64,000 nucleotides of DNA from Blepharisma stoltei (Eukaryota > Ciliophora > Heterotrichea > Heterotrichida > Blepharismidae), in NCBI GenBank assembly GCA_914767885.1, contig CAJZBQ010000021.1, positions 124,001 to 188,000 of the forward strand, read 5' to 3'. Every line of letters begins with the position of its first letter. Within the stretch, counting starts at the first letter, position 1. The position numbers were made by a program, and so were the translations under genes. This document shows positions 11,401-20,871 of this stretch, piece by piece. The notes below the pieces were generated by a model that worked only from the letters and a program-made list of their open reading frames with translations, was not told where the DNA came from and searched no databases.

Positions 11401-14400
11401 AATTATCATGATTTTATATTAAATTGGCATTTTTATTGCAATTTTAAAGAAAAATTATAATAATTTAATATATTTCTTCAGTAATCGAATTTTTTTCAAG
11501 CATATGCTTAGACAGATACACACAGGCAATAGAAGAAGTAATTAACACCCTCAAACTTACTCCAGAGCATATCCGGCTGACTCTAAGAAGCACAAGCATT
11601 TCTTTCAGCTTAAAAGCTGCCTATCTCAATATCTGCAGAACTGTTTTTATTGACGTCGACCCATACATCTCCATTTCCAAGCACAAAATGAGATGTTTCT
11701 ATTGGAACCCTATAAAATCCCCTATAGAAAATCCTCCCCACCAAATGATTGACGATTTTTTTATTTCTTTTATTATGAATTTTTGGACTACCCACGAAGA
11801 GCTTGAAAGGTTCCCCAAAACTCTTCATTTAGGCTGCAAATGCTATTTGGTTACCTGTTTTTTAAGATTTACCAGGCAGCTTACAGACCTAGAGCTTCTT
11901 GAATATGAATTTATCAGTGTTTTAATGGAGCCACTCTGCTTGTTACTTATGAATAAAGAAAAAAGATCAAATCATTGGAGCTATAAATTAGCTGCAGGGA
12001 TTAAAGGGCTTTTATTAACTGATTATAACCATGGGCTAGATAAAAGATTTACCTTCCTTAAAGAAGAAGTTTTATATACTTTGCAAGTTTTTATGCTAAA
12101 AAAACATAATATTCTGATTAAAAGGACGCTGGAAATTGCAAATAATTATTTTTCAAAGCAAGATTTGTCGCTTGCTGATATTGAAAATTTTATTAAAAAT
12201 GAGTTTGAAGGGCTATTTAAAGATCTTGACTGGGATTCTTACCAAAGAACATTAAGCAATACTTTATTTACAGGAATCCCGAATACTTATAGCCCTGATA
12301 AAAGCCAAGTTTTAGCTCGGACCGAAAATATATACCAGCTTGATATTTATTTATTAGAAATGCTATTTGACTCTAGCAAAGCCAGCAATAAAAAACTAAA
12401 AAAATTATCCCTACTCCATATCCTTGATGGGTTAAAAATTTTTTGGATATAAATATATATATATTATTTTTTACGTTTTAAATGTATATATAAAATTTCA
12501 ATGTACGAAAATTGTGGGGTTATTTTTCCAATTTTTCAACTAATCGTTCTATCAAGATGGAGGAGCTAGAATTAATCCTATCAGACTTAAAACTTCGAAA
12601 AATCCTCAAAAAAGAATGCTTAAATCTTGAACTTCTAATGGACAACACCACAAAAAACATATACAAATTCCTAACCCAAAGAAATAAAGCTATTTATGAC
12701 TGCACCCGGACTTTATCCTTACTTCAGCAAGAAAAGCTTGCAAAAAAGCTCGACAACCATTATTTTGAAACTCTCAAAAGGATCACCTCTATCATTATTG
12801 ACTGCTCTATGCTTTTTAAAAGAGAACAGCTAGATGACTACCAAAGGACGAAATACCAAAATATGGTCAGAAATTGTGGCCTTTTTGAAACCTTAATAAG
12901 CGTTCTCGACCTTGATTTTACCGACACCCACAAGCTTCTCTTTAAGTCCACAATTGATGTGCTTGCTCTTGCATGCTGAAATAATAAAAAAAACCAAAAA
13001 TTGTTACTGCCTTATGTAGATAAATTTATGACACTTGTAATGCAGCTTGTTGGAGCCATAAAATTGCTAGCACAAGTTTTGTCTTGCTATAGAGAACAAG
13101 AGCTAGGCCAAGATGTGATTAGAATAATTTTTGATTTATTAGAAAAAAATGAAAACCAGTACCATTTATTGCAGTTTTTGAGGACTTTTGTGGTGAATGA
13201 AAAAAGGGAGTTGATTGAAAAATTACAAATTGATATATTGAAAGGGATTTTTCATAATAAGTCGATAATCAAAATGCATTGGCATGCAGGCAACCATTTT
13301 GAGTTTTTAAACCCCAAAACTGCAGGTGCTAATGAAAAAGAAACAATGGACAAGACTAGATTTCATATTGAAGCCATGAAATGTATTACAGTCTGCACAA
13401 TGAATAACAGGTTCGGAATTCTCCAAGGTCGAAAACTCCTCACTTTAAACAGCTTAAAAAAATATTTCAGGTCTCAGCAGTCTAATTTGTATTGTAAAAA
13501 AGCTTATCTCCGATTTTTATTCCAAGTTTATATGGTGAAAATAGAAAATGTTGTAGAATCTTCAGTAAATTTGAATACTTTAGAAGAAATTCTTAAAGAA
13601 GTTATATTGGAAGATTTGAAAGGATATGAGGAAAAATTAAATCAGCTTATCCCACTAGCTTATACAGGTGTCTATGAAAATGTATTGTGTATGAGGTCTA
13701 AGGAAAGTAAGTGGAAGGCGGTGAAAAAAATGATACTGGAAAATCAGCTGCAGGACGCAGGAAAAATTTTTATTCATATGAAAAAGAAAAGATATGCTCC
13801 AGATGGGGCTGTACTTCCGATTTCTAAAGAAGATCAAAATATAATTGACTATTGAAATTATTTGTCTGGAAATAAAGCGTGGCATTCGGAAAAAGATGGG
13901 ATTTTGCATATTTTGAGAGATATTTACCATTATAATTCTTTAAGAGAGCTATCTCCTTCTATTATTTATGTATCTCATACTATCTTAACTGTCCTTACTC
14001 CCTTTTAAGAGCAAAACCATTGAAAACTCCTTATTTTTGGAAAAATTAACCCACTTTAAAACCAAGCAATATTAATATTTTTATAGTAAGTTCTCTAGTA
14101 ACTTTATTAAATTTTATCCATTTTGTATTTCAAAACTTCAAAAAAATATTCTATATGATATTTTTTGTAAAAAAAATTAAGCCTCTTTAAAAATCTTGTT
14201 CGCTTTAAAGAGGAAATTAGCGAAATGAGCACCAAGTTGGAGCTAGCCCAGCAAGAGCACTGCCAGCTCGATTTTTCTAACCTTATTTTAATAGTCAACC
14301 TCTGCAGAGAATCCATTTCTTCTACTATAAACTTCCACATAGAAGAACCTCCAGACGCACCACAGCTGAACAGCCTCGTAGTAAAGCTCAGAGAATACAT

Positions 14401-17400
14401 TTTAGAAGAAAAATTGACCCTTGAAGAAGCTTTTTATATGTTCGATTCCGACAAAAATAAAACAATAGACTTCAACGAATTCAAAAGAGGAATTCTCTGC
14501 TTAATCCCATCCATTAGTAACCGAGACATTGAAAGTGCCTTTATTTATATTGACCAAGATGGAGATGGCAACGTCACCTATCAAGAATTTTCCAATAAAC
14601 TTAAAGGCTACTTTTACAAGCCAAATAATATTACTCATATACCCACAAAAAAGTATATTATAGGGGAACCAAATAATCGAGCAAACGCTGAAAATGAAGA
14701 ATTAAAAGAAGACCGTAATGTTAAGCTGAATTTAGAAGACTTTATTAATTTATTTTCTGAGTATTGCAAAGACGAAGATTTAAGCTTAGTTGTTGGGAAA
14801 ATAAAAAAAATATATGTGGACCCTGCGATTAAGGCAGGGGAAATTGGACCGCTAAAAAAATTTGTGGCAAAACTTGGGACTGCTTTTAAGAAAAATGACC
14901 ATAAAATTTATTTATTGAGTATTTTAAGAAAATTAATACCGGAGAGAACTGATACTTTATCTATTTTTGATGAAGAAAATCGTGCATATGAAGCTGAAAT
15001 GCAAAGTCTGAAGAAAACCCAAGACATTCTAAGTCAAGCTGGGGTCTTAGAGCTTGCTTTAACTATCATAGGAAATGAGCACAATTTCAAGCTGACATCT
15101 GAAGCTATAAATTTAATAAATGCAATGCTAGATCAAGGCAACTCTACAGTCCAGCTAAAACTCCTAAGCTTATTAAAAGAGTCCTGAAATTCTCATTTAT
15201 TTTCTTATATTAGAGCCCAGCTCCGTCTCAGCCGTGACAGAATTGTAGAAACCGTCCACAAAACATATAAAGACAATCCTGGAGCTACATTAGCTGCGAA
15301 TCTCTCAGAAGAGCAGCTCCAAGAAGAACAAATTTTGCTATATTGTCCATCTCCATCAGAATATATAGAAGCCCAAACTGCTCATGTAAAATCTTTAATT
15401 CGCTTTATTCAGCTTTGTTGTGAAAATTGGGTGGTCATAAAGTTTTTTCCTAAGGGGTAAAAAACCATTTATTTTTCTTATAAAAATTACCATAATTTAC
15501 TCCTTGGATATTTTTCACAACAACCCATGAAAATTGTTGCACAGAATTCCAGAACTTCTTCAGGTCCCAAGAAGACACTTCCAACTCAAAAAGGCAGCTT
15601 TCTATTAATATGGTAAACGAGCTAGCCCAATTTTTAATCAACATTAAAGAAGTTGGCCCTCAGCTTTATAATGATTACGAGTCCAGAGAGCTGATCCCTG
15701 TATGTTTTGAAGCTATGATTGACTTGTGTAAAGGCCCATGTGTCGATAACCAAATTTTACTAGGCACAAAGCAAAAATTATATAAATTTGTGAATTTAAT
15801 TTTTGGGTATAAAAAACAAAATAATCTGCATAAAGACTATTTTGAAAGCGCTGTAAAATACATTAAAGCATTGCTGGAAGGAGAAATATGCAAAGAAATC
15901 GGAGAAATGATGTTAAGTGAAATTAATTTTAAAGGACTCTCGGAGATTGCATTAGAAATTTATGTGAATTGTATACACCCGAATATGAAATATATTTTTC
16001 AAGAAAGAATTGAGGATGAAGCGTATTCACATGATTTTATTACAAAAATTTGGCTGAAATTCAGATGGATTTTTAAGTCAGAAAGCTCAAAAGGGATATC
16101 TAGAAAAGATTGAAATACGGCAATGATTGGATTTGATATATAACAATTACTATTAATTTCTATAAAAATATATTATAATTTTGATTAGTCAAAAATTTTT
16201 AAAAATTAATTTAAATGAGGATAGTTATCATTAATTTGAAATTAAGGGACGTTTTTCCAAATGAAGATGAATTAAAATGGCTTGGATTTTCTGATAAACG
16301 ACCTGACCATAAAACAAAGTTTAATATTGACAGCATTATAAGAAGAATAAATTTCTTAGGAGGCAGAAATGAAAGCATAAGAAATACTAATTTCATGTTT
16401 GTGCAGAAGAAATTCTTTAGGGACTATTCCAAAGACCTTTCTATGAATATGGCTTATGAGTTTTTTATGCTATTTTAATTAAAATTTCCCAAATATAAAA
16501 TTTTTTTTATTTAAAAAAATCTAGCTCCTTATATTAAAATTTATTAAAAATCGTATATCTTTCATTTATTTCTTCTGTAGAAATCGAAAAAGACGGCAAA
16601 TTAGAGCAATGCTACTTCAAAATCCCTGCAATGATCACTTTTCTATCAGAAAAGCTTAGAGATCAAATGGCTTTTTCTGTTAGCCGAGACTCCCACGAAG
16701 AAAAAATGAAATCTTATTTCCAGCTTGTCGACAAATATAAAAGACATATGCAGCATCTACAATATTTAAGTAGATTTAGAAACCTCTCATGGTTCTGTAG
16801 CAAGACAAAAACAATAGAAAACTTCAGCTACGCTATGGTCGTTTTCATAAATTGCTTACTAGTCGGAGGTATGAAGTCTGTAAATGATACCAATTTAAAT
16901 GTCGGCTATTTCCCAGGTACGTATTTTTTTAATATTTTTGCCGCAATATTGATAACACTTAGAGTCGTTATATTTTTTTTCAATTTAGCTGAAAATTACC
17001 CTTTAATTCTTTACGAACATCTCGAAAAGCCAAAAGATTCAGACATTTATAACATGCCTGCTTTATACAAATTCAGAGGGACAATATTAATGAGATATTT
17101 TGTCCAAGACTCTACGTCTAGACGTAAAAAAAGAACGGTTGGGTCTACAATAAAATGTTTTTATTTAATTACCTCATTCCAGAACTTATACAATATCTTG
17201 TTTTTCATTATTGTCTGTATAGCTTGAAATAACCCTCTGTGGTATTCTGTTTTACTTTTGGACATTCTTTATAGAAGTGAGGAGCTCAGGAATATTGCTA
17301 AAGCTGTAACTTTAAATTGGAGACAGCTAGGACTAGCCTTAATTTTAGGGATCTTTTTTGTATATATTTTCAGCATTGGTGCGTTTTTGTGGCTTGGAGA

Positions 17401-18022
17401 ATACTATATAACCCAATCAGAAGGCGCCCAGTTAACTACTTATTGTGACACTTTACTTATCTGTTCAGCTAGTACCTTAAATATTGGCATTAGATCAGGT
17501 GGAGGTATAGGTGATGGCATAAAAACTCCTACAATATCAGACCATCTCTACGGCTTCAGAATGTTTTTTGACATCATGTTCTTTATAATAGTCATTGTAA
17601 TTATGCTGAACATTATTTTTGGTATCATTATTGACACTTTTGGAGAGCTCCGTGACGAAAGAAACGCAATAGAAAAAGACAATAAATCAATCTGCTTCAT
17701 CTGTGGACGCATGAAGTCAGAATTTGAACTGAGAGGCTCAGGATGGACTGCCCACATTCAATCAGAACACAGCGTTTGGGCTTATTTAGCCTACTTAATA
17801 TCAATCCAAAGAAAATGGCTAACTGACTGTGATGGGATTGAAAAATACGTAAAATTGAAAATGAGGCAAAAAGATGTGAGTTTTATGCCACAGAGCTCAG
17901 CGTGCTTAAAAGAAAATAAAAGGAAAACTGGGACTGTTGAAGAAAGAATGAGCGAATTAAGCACAGGAATTGAAGGTATAGGACTTGCTTTAGCAAAATA
18001 TAAAAAAACATTAAAAAAATAA
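8500..18022 (+). CDS. IP3-receptor-like Ca2+ release channel with EF-hand pair
   Basis: After removing eight inserts the frame is 2739 codons (2738 aa), close to animal IP3 receptors. N-terminus: MIR/beta-trefoil segments (YGERVQLHHFHSQGYVSVNS, GIEASWFEIKPVNKLR, GDSFRIYHRITEGYLSV). Middle: armadillo-type helices and RIH-like blocks (FFSSICLDRYTQAIEE, LCKGPCVDNQ). A canonical EF-hand pair lies at about 14440-14615 (DSDKNKTIDFNEF, DQDGDGNVTYQEF). C-terminus: six-helix pore region with selectivity filter IRSGGGIGDGIK, LNIIFGIIIDTF, and the zinc-containing CFICGRMKSEFE...HIQSEHSVWAYL. It should release stored Ca2+ in the ER or alveolar sacs. Start could also be the ATG at 8518. IP3 binding cannot be confirmed from this reading. 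Confidence 0.93.
9166..9240. other. Short IES (75 bp)
   Basis: TA-bounded (9164-9165, 9239-9240). Excision joins SKIEV to NSSGTPTQWKPRR in the channel gene, where UGA is Trp. Confidence 0.85.
9899..10483 (+). mobile_element. GC-rich SINE-like IES (585 bp) with 13-bp direct repeats
   Basis: GAATATTTTTCTA occurs at 9886-9898 and 10471-10483. The insert starts TATACATTAAAATGGTGACG and ends TTAATAATATAGTTAATCTT. It has no long frame and is about half G+C. Recombination at the TA closing each repeat restores FYEYFSTFNISDEDYKE in the channel protein. Confidence 0.9.
11392..11483. other. Short IES (92 bp)
   Basis: Between TA 11390-11391 and 11482-11483. Excision gives YFIDIYEIIEFFSSICLDRY, matching the IP3-receptor SICLDRY region. 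Confidence 0.8.
12452..12522. other. Short IES (71 bp)
   Basis: Between TA 12450-12451 and 12521-12522. Excision joins KIFWIY to FSNFSTNRSIKMEE in frame. Confidence 0.8.
13998..14219. mobile_element. MITE-like IES, related to family C or B (222 bp)
   Basis: Between TA 13996-13997 and 14218-14219. The left end reads ACTCCCTTTTAAGAGC; the right end contains GTTCGCTTTAAAGAGG. Excision joins HTILTVL to SEMSTKLELAQQ in frame. Confidence 0.8.
15440..15510. other. Short IES (71 bp)
   Basis: Between TA 15438-15439 and 15509-15510. Excision joins CCENWVVI to FFTTTHENCCTEFQNF in frame, in the region matching IP3-receptor CENHNRDLQNF. Confidence 0.75.
16141..16223. other. Short IES (83 bp)
   Basis: Between TA 16139-16140 and 16222-16223. 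Excision joins NTAMIGFDI to VIINLKLRDVFPNED in frame. Confidence 0.75.
16473..16579. other. Short IES (107 bp)
   Basis: Between TA 16471-16472 and 16578-16579. Excision joins AYEFFML to EIEKDGKLEQCYFKIP, the stretch that precedes the channel helices. Confidence 0.8.
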
Positions 18023-18069
18023 AATTTTAATAAAAGATTGCTCTGGCGGTCTCCATATTTAAATTTATA

Positions 18070-18721
18070 ATGCTGGATAGCCGAATACCGCATAGTGAGC
18101 TATTAACGCATTCTTTTCTAACCCCGACGCACAATAAATCCTACCGGAAGAAAAACTCGAGAAAAAGAAAAAGAAAAACAAATGACCAGCTTTTACTACT
18201 GCAAAGGGAATTTGAAAATAACCCAGAATGAAGCAAAGAGTCATTAGCCCGCCTAACAAAATTAACTGGCCTAAGTGAAGCTCAAGTGTACAAATGGGGC
18301 TGGGACCAGAAAAAGAAGATTGAGTTTTCTTCTTATTCTAAGTCATCATCGACAGTCAGCTTAGCTCAGCTTTTTGGTTCATTTTTTTGCAGTCAACCCA
18401 ATTTTTATAAAATATTTTTGATATATAATATTTTTAACCAAAAACTGTTAATTCTGGGACTAAATATTTAAATGGGAAAAAAAAGACCAAATTTCTTTAG
18501 AAACTAATAAAAAACAAAAAATCACTAACCAGCTTTTTGAGGACACTTGTGTACAAATTTGTTGGAAACCTCAAGAAAATAGCATAGTCGAGCTGCCTGT
18601 GGATAATAATATGAAGTGCAGAGAAATTATGCCGCCACTTGGGGTTGATATGGATTTATTAACGATTCAAAAATCGTATCGAAGTAATATGGAAGCCTTT
18701 GGGCTTCGTAGGAATATATAG
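18070..18721 (+). CDS. Homeodomain-like transcription factor
   Basis: 182 aa after removing the 103-bp insert 18364-18466. A basic stretch (KKNSRKRKRKTNDQ) leads into a homeodomain-like helix set: LLLLQREFENNPEWSKESL, then LARLTKLTGLSEAQVYKWG, then WDQKKK. The spacing of L, F, P, LA, GL, QV and W fits the fold, with KWGWDQKKK at recognition helix 3 in place of WFxNRRxK. UGA encodes the Trp of NPEW. The C-terminal 60 residues (FEDTCVQICWKPQENS...) match nothing I know. It starts 48 bp after the channel gene ends. Confidence 0.65.
18364..18466. other. Probable short IES (103 bp)
   Basis: Between TA 18362-18363 and 18465-18466. Excision gives STVSLFKWEKKDQISLE and makes the gene exactly 183 codons. 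Other TA pairs in the same phase are possible. Confidence 0.6.
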
Positions 18722-19116
18722 GAATTATTTAATGCTAATTTTTATGAGAAATTTTGTTTTACTATTTGTGTTAATTTATAGGCATATCCCTTAGATAGCC
18801 CGATATGGGTTAGGGATAGAGGCCAAAACTTCCCACTTGATTCGGCCAAAAGGGTTTGTCGAATTAAGTGGGAAGTTTTGGCCTCTATCCCTAGCCCATT
18901 CCGGGCTATCTAAAGGATATGCCTATATAATTATTCTTAAATATACAATTGTGCAAATAAGCTGAAATTGATAACTGCAGCTGATTAAATTGTCTATAAA
19001 GAGATAATTATACTATTTTTATTATAGCTAAATTATTTTGCTTCTTATAAAAATATTAATTGATTTGGCTGCAATTTACATTATTATATTTAAAGATAAT
19101 GCTATTTATAAAGCTA
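18722..19116. other. Intergenic stretch with a hairpin element
   Basis: AT-rich spacer between convergent genes. It holds the 151-bp hairpin at 18777-18927 and otherwise shows nothing. Confidence 0.6.
18777..18927. mobile_element. Hairpin MITE-like insert (151 bp)
   Basis: Near-perfect inverted repeat with TATA ends: TATAGGCATATCCCTTAGAT at the left, its complement at the right. The inner arm is GAGGCCAAAACTTCCCACTT. Confidence 0.9.
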
Positions 19117-19749
19117 TCAAGGGGTGAAGTCATTAAAATTCTCAAACCCTTCATCTTCATTTTTGTTTTTATATATTATGGTTATATAAGGTTCATGCCT
19201 CTTACAGCTTTGATATCTCTTAAGTGAAGCATTTTCTTGCGTCCTAACTCTCAATGTTTTGCATTCAAACGACAAAGAATTATTTGGATTTTCTATGTCA
19301 GAGCTTCTATTTCTTTTCATATTCAGGCTTGCAATTTTATGAACTTTTCTTCTTGTAATAAAGCTGTTTATTAGGTTTGAATTTGGCTTTTTTGTAATCT
19401 TAAAATTTGGTTTAAATTCTTTGTTAACTACTGGCATGAATTTCTGTAAATGAAAGCTATTAGAGCTAAATTTTTCGATGAAATTAGCTTGAAATGAGGT
19501 AAATCGTTTATGGTAAGGATGATTTAATTTAAATAGTAATTTTGAGTCTTTTTGATCTAGTTTATTTGAATAGAGACGGCCAGGAGATTTGGGGCTTGAG
19601 TCTTTTTGGGCTATAGTCTGAAAACTTAGAGACTGGATATCATATGAGGTATTTAATCTTTTTTTTGGAGAAGAATCAATAGAGTGGTTTCTTCTGAGCT
19701 TTTCTGGGAATGGCTCGAAGTTTATTTGATGAATAGGAACTCGCTTCAT
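19117..19749 (-). CDS. Unknown basic, Ser-rich protein
   Basis: 210 aa, uninterrupted, opening MKRVPIHQINFEPFPEKLRR. Rich in Lys, Arg, Ser and Asn with short SSPK/SPKSPGR motifs that look like proline-directed phosphorylation sites. No signal peptide or membrane helix. Probably disordered, nuclear or cytoskeletal, but this is only composition. I do not recognise a family. Confidence 0.6.
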   Translation of the reverse strand: MKRVPIHQINFEPFPEKLRRNHSIDSSPKKRLNTSYDIQSLSFQTIAQKDSSPKSPGRLYSNKLDQKDSKLLFKLNHPYHKRFTSFQANFIEKFSSNSFHLQKFMPVVNKEFKPNFKITKKPNSNLINSFITRRKVHKIASLNMKRNRSSDIENPNNSLSFECKTLRVRTQENASLKRYQSCKRHEPYITIIYKNKNEDEGFENFNDFTP

Positions 19750-20043
19750 TTGATCTAAAAATTACATTTTTGTTTTTAAATAATTGCTGAATTTTAATAA
19801 ATCTATATGAAATATGCTGAACCTTTTATTCATAAATTAATTATTTGCGAAGCTTAATATAATAATGATAAATAATAATGTAAAAATATTATATGGAGTA
19901 TGATTTAATTCTTATAATTTAATTAAATTGCTTTGTGTGTAATTTTTTTAATTATATAAAAAAATAGATCACCTTAAAATCGTTAATTCAAAAATTTTGC
20001 TAATAAAATACTGAGAAACTTCTATTAAATTTGTTGATTAAAT

Positions 20044-20856
20044 ATGAACCCTAATTTTGAGACGCAAAAATTCAAGCATCTCAGAAGGACACATTCTACT
20101 ATTCTAACTCCCTCTTCGCGAGTGAACAAAAAAATTTGTTCGCTCATGGAGAGGTGTTAATTATTTTTTTAAATTTATATATAAAATTTCATAGTATATA
20201 ATATTTTTTTCGAATTTGAAAAATTGGAAAGCAAAATTTTGTTCGCTCACTGAGGGTGTGTTTTTGGGCAAAGGGTAGGGATTTTTTCAATGGTTTTGAA
20301 CGCTCACAGAGGGGTAGTAACTAAAAAAATCGAATACGAAAAGCAAAATAAAGCAAATATCGAAGCCTCAGAAAATGTTAAAAGACCGGTAGACAGACAC
20401 CAACGAACTAAAACTGAATTTGAAACACTATATGGTACAAGTCCAAGCCTTAAAAAAGAAAAGCTATTCATTGCAAGAAGTTTGAGGTCTTTTGATGATA
20501 TAATGCGAATTCGAAGAAGCAAAAAAATTACAGCTGACGAGTCTATGAAAAAGCTACATGAAAGTACAAATAACTTAACAACAAGAGTGAGTGATTGCTT
20601 TAAAAAAGAAAAAATGATCAGCGAAGAGCTTAAAAAGGACTCCCAGCTCTTTAAACACCAAGTTTCCCGAAGCATCCACGAGCTCACCGTACAGCCTGAA
20701 ATGATGGTATCGAAGAACGAAAAAGAATTTTTATCGAAAATTTATAAAAATTTCAGACCGAAATTATACACTATTTCAAAAAGCGGCGTTTCCTACCGAC
20801 ATTCAACGCAAAGAAAAACATTTTCGCTTAAAAATAAATTTAACCTAGTTTTGTAA
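20044..20856 (+). CDS. Unknown basic coiled-coil-like protein
   Basis: 199 aa after removing the insert 20107-20319. The true start is the ATG at 20044 (MNPNFETQKFKHLRRTHSTI); the ATG at 20290 lies inside the insert. The junction STILTKKIEYEKQN is in frame. Charged, Lys/Glu-rich and helical, with LRSFDDIMRIRRSKKI and SRSIHELTVQPEMMV. No family recognised. It converges on the rhomboid gene, whose stop is 15 bp away. Confidence 0.65.
20107..20319. mobile_element. Family B IES, internally deleted copy (213 bp)
   Basis: Between TA 20105-20106 and 20318-20319. The ends carry family B motifs (CTCCCTCTTCGCGAGTGAAC; ACGCTCACAGAGGGG), with extra inner copies (GTTCGCTCATGGAG, GTTCGCTCACTGAG). The usual core is missing. 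Excision restores a coding frame. Confidence 0.9.
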
Positions 20857-20871
20857 TAAATAGTCTAATCA

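Noticed and set aside
8500-18022. Interpretation of the channel region as several separate small genes or a pseudogene
   Set aside because: Reading UGA as Trp and removing eight TA-bounded inserts gives one 2739-codon frame with IP3-receptor order from end to end.
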